Shown here one piece after another: positions 8,985-16,435 of a DNA stretch of 32,433 bases (positions within the stretch are counted from its first letter, which is position 1; the number at the start of each line of letters is the position of its first letter). Source of the DNA: Oscillospiraceae bacterium (lineage in GTDB: Bacteria; Bacillota; Clostridia; Oscillospirales; Ruminococcaceae); contig JAAVIG010000219.1 of assembly GCA_014796735.1 (NCBI GenBank), forward strand, positions 1 through 32,433. Reading direction: 5' to 3'. Both the position numbers and the translations under genes were made by a program. The notes beneath the pieces were generated by a model. The model saw nothing but the letters and a program-made list of their open reading frames with translations. It was not told where the DNA came from and did no database searches.

Positions 8985-9722
8985 ATGAATACAAGTAATA
9001 TAAACGAAAAAATAAAAAAGCTTAACGAAATACTGAAAAGCTCAAAAAACACGGTGTTTTTCGGCGGCGCGGGAGTGTCCACGGAAAGCGGAATACCCGA
9101 TTTTCGGAGCGTGGACGGACTTTACAGTCAAAAGTACGACTATCCTCCCGAAACGATTTTAAGCGGCGATTTCTTTTATTCTCAGACGGAGGAATTTTAC
9201 CGCTTTTACCGTGATAAAATGCTTTGTCTCACCGCTATGCCCAACGCCGCACACTTAAAGCTTGCGGAAATGGAGCAAAAGGGCAAGCTGTCGGCAGTTA
9301 TTACCCAAAATATAGACGGCTTGCACCAAAAGGCAGGAAGCAAAAGGGTTTATGAGCTTCACGGCTCCGTGCTCAGAAACTACTGTCTGAAATGCGGAAA
9401 AAGCTTTACGGCCGAGTATATACTGCACAGTGAGGGCGTACCCCGCTGTGAGTGCGGCGGGCTGATAAAGCCCGACGTGGTGCTGTACAGCGAACAGCTT
9501 GACCAAAAGGTGCTGGGAGCTTCCGTAAACGCTATCGGAAACGCCGACACACTTATAATAGGCGGCACTTCGCTTGTGGTATACCCGGCGGCGGGGCTGA
9601 TAAATTATTTCCGCGGAAATAATCTTGTGATAATCAATATGTCGCCCACAAGCGCGGATAACTCCGCCGATCTGTTGATAGAGGGCAGGATAGGCGAGGT
9701 GTTGGGCAGTACAGAGATATAG
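8985..9722 (+). CDS. NAD-dependent protein deacylase, Sir2 family
   Basis: FFGGAGVSTESGIPDFRS, TQNIDGLHQKAGS, ELHGS, Zn site CLKCGKS...CECGG. Confidence 0.95.
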   Translation: MNTSNINEKIKKLNEILKSSKNTVFFGGAGVSTESGIPDFRSVDGLYSQKYDYPPETILSGDFFYSQTEEFYRFYRDKMLCLTAMPNAAHLKLAEMEQKGKLSAVITQNIDGLHQKAGSKRVYELHGSVLRNYCLKCGKSFTAEYILHSEGVPRCECGGLIKPDVVLYSEQLDQKVLGASVNAIGNADTLIIGGTSLVVYPAAGLINYFRGNNLVIINMSPTSADNSADLLIEGRIGEVLGSTEI

Positions 9723-9742
9723 CAAGACAAGGAGGAAATGTT

Positions 9743-10273
9743 ATGAATGTAAGCAATACGACCACTGTAAGCCAAACGCCGATCACATACACAAAAAGAA
9801 ATGTGACCGAGCAAAAGACAAAAAACGGCAGTTCCAGAACCGATACCCTTACTTTGACCGAGGAGGCGCGAAGGTTTCTTCAGACCCAAAGGGAGCTTGA
9901 AAACCGGACCAATGGCAAAAGGGAAGAGTATAAGGACGATCTGCAGCGTTTTCTTGATAATCTCAACAGCGAGGACGACGATAAAGGCAGCAGCTTTATG
10001 GACATCGCAAAGTGCATGAAGATAGCGAAACGCATTCAGAACGGCGATAAAGTTCCCATGAAGGACATTAAGTTTTTGGCGGAAAAACAGCCAAAAATGT
10101 TTATGATGGCAATGACCTTCCGCAGGAACGACAATCCCGACCCCAAAAAGTATAAAACCGCTCTTGACAAAAAAGACGAAGACAGGATCGAAAGCGAGGG
10201 CGAGTACACCGAGGTCACGGGTGCGGGCAGCGGTATGAGTGTGGAAGCGCTTGCCGAGGGTCTGGGAGAGTAA
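9743..10273 (+). CDS. Hypothetical protein, hydrophilic
   Basis: ORF with SD (aaggaggaaatgtt) directly following the sir2 gene; no recognised domain; contains SRTDTLTLTEEARRFL. Confidence 0.7.
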   Translation: MNVSNTTTVSQTPITYTKRNVTEQKTKNGSSRTDTLTLTEEARRFLQTQRELENRTNGKREEYKDDLQRFLDNLNSEDDDKGSSFMDIAKCMKIAKRIQNGDKVPMKDIKFLAEKQPKMFMMAMTFRRNDNPDPKKYKTALDKKDEDRIESEGEYTEVTGAGSGMSVEALAEGLGE

Positions 10274-10308
10274 GATAGTAAGTGAACGAATTTTCACATG
10301 TGTCTTTA

Positions 10309-10337
10309 TTGACTTTCAACCAATTATATGATAAAAT
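10309..10337 (+). promoter_or_regulatory. Predicted sigma-A-type promoter for transglutaminase-like lipoprotein
   Basis: TTGACT (10309-10314), 17-nt spacer, TAAAAT (10332-10337). Confidence 0.6.
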
Positions 10338-10402
10338 AAAATTTAACGACAGAACTGTATGACAAAAAATTGTTAAATTTAATTGTCCACGGAGGTGAGT
10401 GT

Positions 10403-11707
10403 TTGAATAAAAAAAGATTTGCCGCATTGCTGACTGTGCTTTCTCTTTTGCTTTGCGGCTGTAATACAACAACCGTCACTCCCGACATAACATCGGACGG
10501 CAGCCCGACTTCGGAATCCCGGATCATATCCGAGTCGGAGGGAAGCTCCGAAGATAACTCGGAAGACCCCACGATCCTTTCCGAAGAAACCACGTCACAT
10601 GTCATAGAAAGTACCACCGATACGGAATCGGAGGAAAAAACGCAGGACACAGCGGACAGTGAAACACAGGACAGCGCGGACACAACGGACACGGAAGCCG
10701 AAACCGACGACGAGAGCACAGATGAAAGCGCCGTCCAAAGCACAACTCAGACCATAGTCGAAACGGTCGCCGCATCATCCGCTACTTCCGCCACAACGGC
10801 AAAAACGCAGGTCACGACAACGGCCGCGCCTACGCAAGCCGCAACGGAGCCTCCCGCAACAACAACCGCCGTTCCCGCGGAGCCTTCGCCCGCTACAGTT
10901 CTGACGCCTGTCGCGGACGGTATACTTACATCCGGCAACAAGCTTGCGACCGTCGATTACAGTCACACGTCGGACGGCTACGTTATGGCGAAATACACGG
11001 GCTCCTCCGGACAGATCAAGGTACAGATAACGGGGCCAACAGGCGTTACGCAGACTTACAATCTCAATTCCAACGGACGCTTTGATTCATACCCTCTTAC
11101 GGCAAGCAACGGCTCATATACTATCAACATATTGGAAAGCGTAGGCGGTGGCGGCTATGCCATTGCGCACAGCTTTACATTTGACGTAAATCTTTCCAGT
11201 TCCCTTGCGCCCTTTTTACGCCCAAGCCAGTATGTTAATTACTCAAGCGGCGACAGCGCGGTAACATTGGCTTCACAGCTTTGTGCGGGTACTACAACGC
11301 CATTGGAAAAGGTTGACAGGATCTACTCGTGGCTTGTGGACAACGTGGTATACGATTACGATCTTGCCAATTCAAATATACCGGGCGGCTACGCGGGCGA
11401 TACCGAAAAGGTAATAAAACAGAAAAAGGGCATTTGCCTCGATTACGCGGCAACGATGGCGGCAATGCTGAGAAGCCAAAACGTGCCCACTCAGGTCATA
11501 TCGGGCGATGTATCCGGCGGCGGTTTCCACGCGTGGGTAAATGTATACGTTCAGGATGTTGGCTGGGTGTACGGCGCCGCGATATACTTTGACGGCTCGG
11601 CATGGCACAGAATGGATCCCACTTATGCCGCAAGCTCCAAATCCAGCAAGGCTATCCTTGAATTTATAGCCAACGGAAACAATTATTTTCAGGAATTTGT
11701 ATTCTGA
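10403..11707 (+). CDS. Transglutaminase-like domain lipoprotein with long S/T/E-rich linker
   Basis: Likely TTG start at 10403 after GGAGGTGAG; lipobox LLLCGC; core motifs KGICLDYAATMAAMLR / FHAWVNVYV / WHRMDPTYA (Cys-His-Asp). Confidence 0.85.
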   Translation: MNKKRFAALLTVLSLLLCGCNTTTVTPDITSDGSPTSESRIISESEGSSEDNSEDPTILSEETTSHVIESTTDTESEEKTQDTADSETQDSADTTDTEAETDDESTDESAVQSTTQTIVETVAASSATSATTAKTQVTTTAAPTQAATEPPATTTAVPAEPSPATVLTPVADGILTSGNKLATVDYSHTSDGYVMAKYTGSSGQIKVQITGPTGVTQTYNLNSNGRFDSYPLTASNGSYTINILESVGGGGYAIAHSFTFDVNLSSSLAPFLRPSQYVNYSSGDSAVTLASQLCAGTTTPLEKVDRIYSWLVDNVVYDYDLANSNIPGGYAGDTEKVIKQKKGICLDYAATMAAMLRSQNVPTQVISGDVSGGGFHAWVNVYVQDVGWVYGAAIYFDGSAWHRMDPTYAASSKSSKAILEFIANGNNYFQEFVF

Positions 11708-11788
11708 TCCTGCTGGAAATTTTTTCGAATCATTAGGTATAAAAGATTAACCTTGGTTTTTATATAATGATACTTAAGGAGTAACAAA

Positions 11789-12805
11789 ATGGCAGCTAAA
11801 AAGCTTAAACCCTCCTACATATCAAGATTGTGCGGCGAGCTGCATGACACGGTCAGCTCGGGCATGTCCACCAACGACGGTTTATACATGCTTCTGAACG
11901 ACAATAAGAACGATGCCGTTCTGGAAAGCCTGTTTAACGATACCTCAAAGGGCTGCACCTTTTCCGAAGCCGTAAAGAATACAAAATCTTTTCCCGTTTA
12001 CGCGGAGGAGATGATACAGCTCGGCGAGCAGACGGGCCGTCTGGACTCGGTGCTTCAAAGTCTTTCGGAATATTACGCGAGGCAGCAGGAGGTTGCGGAA
12101 AATATCAAAAATGCTGTGGCGTTCCCTCTTATACTGCTGGTAATTTTAATTGTTATCGTAGTGCTGCTTTTAACGCAGGTTCTGCCCATATTCAACGATG
12201 TATTCGGACAGCTTGGCGTTACAATGTCGGGAGCGGCGGTAACTCTTATGAATATAGGCTCGGCTATACAGACCTATTCCTTTGTTATAGTCGGCGCTGT
12301 GGTAGTTTTGGCAGTGCTGGCGGCAGTGCTTTACAAGCTGCCCTCCACGCACGATAAGGTCGTTTCCGTTTTTAAGGGCAGAAAGCTCAATAACCAGATA
12401 TCCTCCTCCAATTTTGCCTCAGCAATGGCAATGACCATTTCAAGCGGCATGGATATTGACGAATCGCTTGAAATGTCAAAGAAAATGTGCGATGAAAATA
12501 CCGGAAAGAAAATTTCCTCCTGTCAGGAGCTTATGAGAAGCGGTCAAAGCTTCGACAAAGCGATACAGAAGGCGGAAATTTTAGACAGCATGAGCGCCAG
12601 AAAGCTTACTATCAGTTTTCAGACGGGTAAAACCGATGAGACCATGAAAAAGATCTCCGAGGATTATACCCAAAAGGTCAACGATGCGGTTGACGAAAAG
12701 ATCAGCCGTGTAGAGCCCGTTTTGGTTATAGTGATGTCGGTGATAGTGGGATTTGTACTGTTTTCGGTAATGCTCCCCATGCTTTCGGTCATCACATCGA
12801 TTTAA
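11789..12805 (+). CDS. Type II secretion system F / PilC-like inner membrane protein
   Basis: IQLGEQTGRLDSVLQSLSEYYARQQEV, multiple TM segments, second-half GSGMD-like repeat; C-terminal TM IVMSVIVGFVLFSVMLPMLSVITSI. Confidence 0.9.
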   Translation: MAAKKLKPSYISRLCGELHDTVSSGMSTNDGLYMLLNDNKNDAVLESLFNDTSKGCTFSEAVKNTKSFPVYAEEMIQLGEQTGRLDSVLQSLSEYYARQQEVAENIKNAVAFPLILLVILIVIVVLLLTQVLPIFNDVFGQLGVTMSGAAVTLMNIGSAIQTYSFVIVGAVVVLAVLAAVLYKLPSTHDKVVSVFKGRKLNNQISSSNFASAMAMTISSGMDIDESLEMSKKMCDENTGKKISSCQELMRSGQSFDKAIQKAEILDSMSARKLTISFQTGKTDETMKKISEDYTQKVNDAVDEKISRVEPVLVIVMSVIVGFVLFSVMLPMLSVITSI

Positions 12806-12924
12806 AAGACTGTCTTGGCAGGATATTGAGTACGTCTCTTCGGCGGATCATGCCGCCAATTGCGTTTTGGCGTCTGATTTAATGCCGCGCGCAAACCGAT
12901 TTTAACGGAAAGGAAGGTATCCGA

Positions 12925-13248
12925 ATGAAGCTTAAAAAGAAAAATCATGTTCTTGCAGGATACATTCCCGCCATAGTTATATTTATAATTATCGTTGTGA
13001 TCGTGGTTTTATCCGTGGCGGATATAGGCAGAACAACGGAGGCCGAGGGGCTTGCGATAACCGAGAACAGCATCATGCGCGCCGTTATAACCTGTTACGC
13101 CCAAGAGGGAAGCTATCCTCCCGATATAGATTATTTAAAGGAAAACTACGGATTGAAGGTAAGTGACGAGTACACGGTTCGTTACAGTGTTTTCGCGTCC
13201 AATATCATGCCCAGCATAACGGTAATAAGAAAGCAGGTGAGCGGTTGA
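12925..13248 (+). CDS. Pilin-like small membrane protein
   Basis: N-terminal hydrophobic helix GYIPAIVIFIIIVVIVVLSVADIG after basic leader; position in pseudopilin operon. Confidence 0.6.
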   Translation: MKLKKKNHVLAGYIPAIVIFIIIVVIVVLSVADIGRTTEAEGLAITENSIMRAVITCYAQEGSYPPDIDYLKENYGLKVSDEYTVRYSVFASNIMPSITVIRKQVSG

Positions 13249-13709
13249 AAAAAGATCTACACTCCGCAGACACCCTGTTTGTACTGCTTTTGTTCGCTTT
13301 GTTTATGATCACCGCCCTTTTCATTACCGTATCGGGCGCTATCGCTTACAGAAATTCCGCCGTTCAGATGGAAGAACGGTTCAACAGGCAGACCTGTATA
13401 AATTACATTACTGCCAAGGTTCGTGCCAACAACGACGCCGACAAGATCACCGTAGGTGAGCTGGAGGGCATAAACGCTCTTTGCATAATCGACAATATAG
13501 GCGGAATAAATTACATAACATACATCTATCAGTATGAAGGATCGGTAAGAGAGCTTTTCTGCAACGCCGAAATATCTCTCCCGCCCTCTTCGGGCACTTC
13601 CCTTACAGAAGCAAAGGCGATCTCGTTTGAAAAGGACGGCAGCTTATTGGAGATAACGCTTACCGATAATGAAGATAATACGACCCTGTTTTATATTAAC
13701 GCGGTTTAA
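13245..13709 (+). CDS. DUF4860-like protein, N-terminal TM
   Basis: TLFVLLLFALFMITALFITVSGAIAYRN pattern; overlaps preceding CDS by 4 nt (ATGA-type coupling region, TTG start); clustered with pilus genes. Confidence 0.6.
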   Translation: MKKDLHSADTLFVLLLFALFMITALFITVSGAIAYRNSAVQMEERFNRQTCINYITAKVRANNDADKITVGELEGINALCIIDNIGGINYITYIYQYEGSVRELFCNAEISLPPSSGTSLTEAKAISFEKDGSLLEITLTDNEDNTTLFYINAV

Positions 13710-13770
13710 TTAAGTCACCCTGTCACGACGGGGTTTTGCTTGACTTTGAAATGAAAGGAATGATCTGACT

Positions 13771-14154
13771 ATGAGAAAAAGCGGCAAAACGGGATTATTC
13801 CTTATGGAGCTGATGATCTCGCTGCTTATTTTTGCCGTGTGCGCCTGTGTGTGCGCGGCAATTATCGCAAAGGCATCATCGGATATAAGCGAAAGCAGGG
13901 ACTTAAGCAACGCGCTTATTCTCGCTCAGAATAAAGCCGAGCTTATAAAAAACGGCATGTACAATACGGATAACACCGAATACTACAATGCCGAGCTGAA
14001 GTCCGTTGAAAAAGAAGACGCCGTTTATTCGGCGGCTTCGGCAGTAAACGTCAATGATAACGGCGTAACCGAATATACGGTCGAAATTTACAGAACGGCG
14101 GACAACAAGCTTATCTACAATATCAACTCCGCGTACTATTGCTCCCCCAATTAA
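13771..14154 (+). CDS. Type IV prepilin-like (pseudopilin) protein
   Basis: Class III leader RKSGKTG|LFLMELMISLLIFAVCACVCAAII with G(-1) and E(+5). Confidence 0.75.
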   Translation: MRKSGKTGLFLMELMISLLIFAVCACVCAAIIAKASSDISESRDLSNALILAQNKAELIKNGMYNTDNTEYYNAELKSVEKEDAVYSAASAVNVNDNGVTEYTVEIYRTADNKLIYNINSAYYCSPN

Positions 14155-14296
14155 CTCTTGAAGATTTTATGCGACGAACGGCTGCCGAAAGACAAGGAAG
14201 AAAGCCGCAGGAATATGCGCATATTTCAAGGATTTCTGACGAAGTATTTCGGCAGCCGGGCAAGCAGAAAAATTCAAGAGTTAGTTGGGGAAGCAA
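14140..14296. repeat. ~155-bp near-symmetric imperfect palindrome spanning the intergenic region between two pseudopilin genes
   Basis: Left GCTCCCCCAATTAACTCTTGAA...CGGCTGCCGAAAGAC; right reverse-complements as GCTTCCCCAACTAACTCTTGAA...CGGCTGCCGAAATAC; apex perfect palindrome AATATGCGCATATT (14212-14225). Confidence 0.8.
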
Positions 14297-14327
14297 CAAT
14301 CATAATTACAGAAAGGACTTGAAGGAA

Positions 14328-14780
14328 ATGGCGGTTCAGCGAAGCAGAGCGTCCTCCGGAATAGGCGGTTCGCTTATACTGATCATTTTTATCGTGCTTA
14401 CCATTACCGTTTTTTCCGTGCTGACCTTGGTTTCGGCGCAAAACGAATTGGGGACGGTAAACAGATCCGCAAAGGTCTCCGATGATTATTACGCGGCCGA
14501 AAAGGCGGCGGCGGAAAAATGCGGCGAAATAAAAACCGCCGTATCAGGTCTTACGGGAAATTCCGATATATCCGCGGCGGCAATAAATCTGGGGGCCTTC
14601 GTTTCAACGGACGAAAGCGGTGTTACAATAAGCTTTACTGTTGATATAGACGAAAAGCGCGAGCTTGAAACAACTCTCAGAGCGGAAGGCGGAGAGCTGA
14701 CGGTAACGGCTCAGAAAACGGCTTCCAAAAACCAAGGAATAATCATAGACGACAGCATAGACTTATGGGACGGATTTTAA
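14328..14780 (+). CDS. PilX/GspK-like minor pseudopilin candidate (hypothetical)
   Basis: Likely ATG 14328 (downstream of long hairpin): MAVQRSRASSGIGGSLILIIFIVLTITVFSVLTLVSAQNELGTVN; upstream in-frame extension in ORF track crosses the hairpin and is probably untranslated. Confidence 0.55.
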   Translation: MAVQRSRASSGIGGSLILIIFIVLTITVFSVLTLVSAQNELGTVNRSAKVSDDYYAAEKAAAEKCGEIKTAVSGLTGNSDISAAAINLGAFVSTDESGVTISFTVDIDEKRELETTLRAEGGELTVTAQKTASKNQGIIIDDSIDLWDGF

Positions 14781-14847
14781 GCGTTCCGCAGGATAAATCA
14801 CGGGTGAGTTAACCGTTCTCCAAAAAATAAGAAAAGAGGAAAAGCCA

Positions 14848-15909
14848 ATGGATTTGATCACAATGCTTAAAGAAGCGGTAGATAAACAAGCGAGCGACAT
14901 TTTTATAGTTTCGGGTCTTCCCGTGTCCTATAAGCTTAACGGACTTATACAGCCGCAGGATAACGAGATCATTCTGCCCGAGACCTCCGAAAAGCTGATC
15001 ACGGAGGCGTACAAGCTTGCGGACAGAGCCGTGACAAAGCTGCGCTCCACAGGCGACGACGATTTCTCGATCTCGGTAAAGGGGCTTTCCCGCTTTCGTA
15101 TAAGCGCGTATAAGCAGCGCGGTTCCTTGGCCGCGGTTATTCGCCTTGTTTCTTTTGATGTTCCCGATTACAAGGAAATGTCTATTCCCGAAAACATTAT
15201 GAATATTTCCGAAAAGACCAAGGGTCTTGTTCTGGTAACGGGGCCCGCGGGCGGCGGAAAATCCACCACCTTGGCGTGTATCATAGACAGGATAAACAGC
15301 ACCCGCAACGCACATATAATCACCCTTGAGGAGCCGATAGAGTATCTTCATAAAAATAAAAAGAGCGTTATAAGTCAGCGCGAGGTACACGCCGACACCG
15401 AAGGGTACGTTCCCGCTTTAAGAGCCAGCCTGAGACAGTCTCCCGACGTTATTTTAGTAGGCGAGATGCGCGACTTTGAAACGATAAAGACCGCTATGAC
15501 CGCCGCGGAAACGGGTCACTTGGTCATTTCCACTTTACACTCCATAGGCGCGGCAAACACTATCGACCGTGTAATAGACGTGTTCCCGCCCAATCAGCAG
15601 CAGCAGATCAGGGTTCAGCTTTCACAGCTCCTGCAAACTGTCATATCTCAGCAGCTTGTTCCCGCGACAGACGGCAAGCTTGTTCCCGCCTTTGAGATAA
15701 TGCACTGCAACGGCGCCGTAAGAAACATGATAAGAGAAAGCAAGATCCACCAGATAGACAACGCCATAAACAGCTTCGGAAACGAGGGCATGATCAGTAT
15801 GGACACATATCTGCTGGAGCTTTTCAAGAAAAAGATAATCAGCGCGGAAACCGCTGTAAAATTTTCGGTTAATTCCGACAGCATTGAAAGAAAAATTTCA
15901 ATAATGTGA
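14848..15909 (+). CDS. pilT: PilT-like type IV pilus twitching motility ATPase
   Basis: Walker A GPAGGGKSTTLACIID, Asp box, ISQREVHADTEGYVPALRASLRQSPDVILVGEMRDFETIKTAMTAAETGHLVISTLHS. Confidence 0.93.
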   Translation: MDLITMLKEAVDKQASDIFIVSGLPVSYKLNGLIQPQDNEIILPETSEKLITEAYKLADRAVTKLRSTGDDDFSISVKGLSRFRISAYKQRGSLAAVIRLVSFDVPDYKEMSIPENIMNISEKTKGLVLVTGPAGGGKSTTLACIIDRINSTRNAHIITLEEPIEYLHKNKKSVISQREVHADTEGYVPALRASLRQSPDVILVGEMRDFETIKTAMTAAETGHLVISTLHSIGAANTIDRVIDVFPPNQQQQIRVQLSQLLQTVISQQLVPATDGKLVPAFEIMHCNGAVRNMIRESKIHQIDNAINSFGNEGMISMDTYLLELFKKKIISAETAVKFSVNSDSIERKISIM

Positions 15910-15934
15910 ACACACTTTGATTTTTAAAACCAAA

Positions 15935-15981
15935 TTCCCGCATTTGTGTTAAGCGAAGCTTGACAGATGCGGGGATTTTTT
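15935..15981 (+). terminator. Rho-independent terminator after pilT
   Basis: TCCCGCATTTGT ... ACAGATGCGGGGA followed by TTTTTT. Confidence 0.8.
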
Positions 15982-16017
15982 CATATGTCAAATCAGTAAA
16001 CACGGTTTTCTCTGCTG

Positions 16018-16107
16018 TGCAACGAATCGTTGCAAAAAAATTTTTTTGGATAATGCAAAAAATTCCTGCATATGTTGGTAGATTTTTAATGAGAAAAATG
16101 ATAAAAT
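16018..16107 (+). promoter_or_regulatory. Operator/promoter module, copy A
   Basis: 17-mer palindrome TGCAACGAATCGTTGCA (16018-16034), ATTCCT, TATGTTGGTAGATTT, TAGATT-17-TAAAAT. Confidence 0.55.
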
Positions 16108-16196
16108 ATGTATAAGCTTTCAAAACAAAATATTTTGAGGCTTATATTACATGATTGCTTCTTTATCTATCAATATGCGTTCGTCAAAGCCGCAGA

Positions 16197-16231
16197 CTGT
16201 CTTAAGGAAAGCTTTGATTTTCTTAAGACAG
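16197..16231. repeat. Strong hairpin between the duplicated modules
   Basis: CTGTCTTAAG (16197-16206) / CTTAAGACAG (16222-16231), extendable by 4 bp with one G-U, 7-nt loop. Confidence 0.65.
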
Positions 16232-16284
16232 CGGGTTTGGCGGTATATCCAAATTGCAAAAATCAGCCGATTTTTTAACGCAGC

Positions 16285-16370
16285 AGCAACCAATCGTTGC
16301 ACAAAAAATATCAAAAATAAGAAAATTCCTTTGTATATTGGTAGACTTTGGCAGTGAAAAAGAGTATAAT
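16285..16370 (+). promoter_or_regulatory. Operator/promoter module, copy B (upstream of XRE regulator)
   Basis: AGCAACCAATCGTTGCA (16285-16301), ATTCCT, TATATTGGTAGACTTT, TAGACT-17-TATAAT. Confidence 0.6.
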
Positions 16371-16435
16371 AAATTTAAGTAAAACAAGCGCTTTATGCCG
16401 TATAGGCCAAAATAACGGTCGGAAAGGAGAATAAT

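Noticed and set aside
12806-12924. GGCGG-atcatg-CCGCC hairpin between GspF-like and pilin-like genes as a terminator
   Set aside because: Short 5-bp stem with no U-tract; insufficient support.
14139-14327. N-terminal extension of the 14139-14780 ORF
   Set aside because: Runs through the long hairpin; a better ATG at 14328 with pilin-like leader and nearby purine-rich SD.
16151-16357. 68-aa ORF upstream of the XRE regulator as a real gene
   Set aside because: Overlaps the copy-B dyad and -35-like region; codon use and composition unconvincing, though a weak SD exists.
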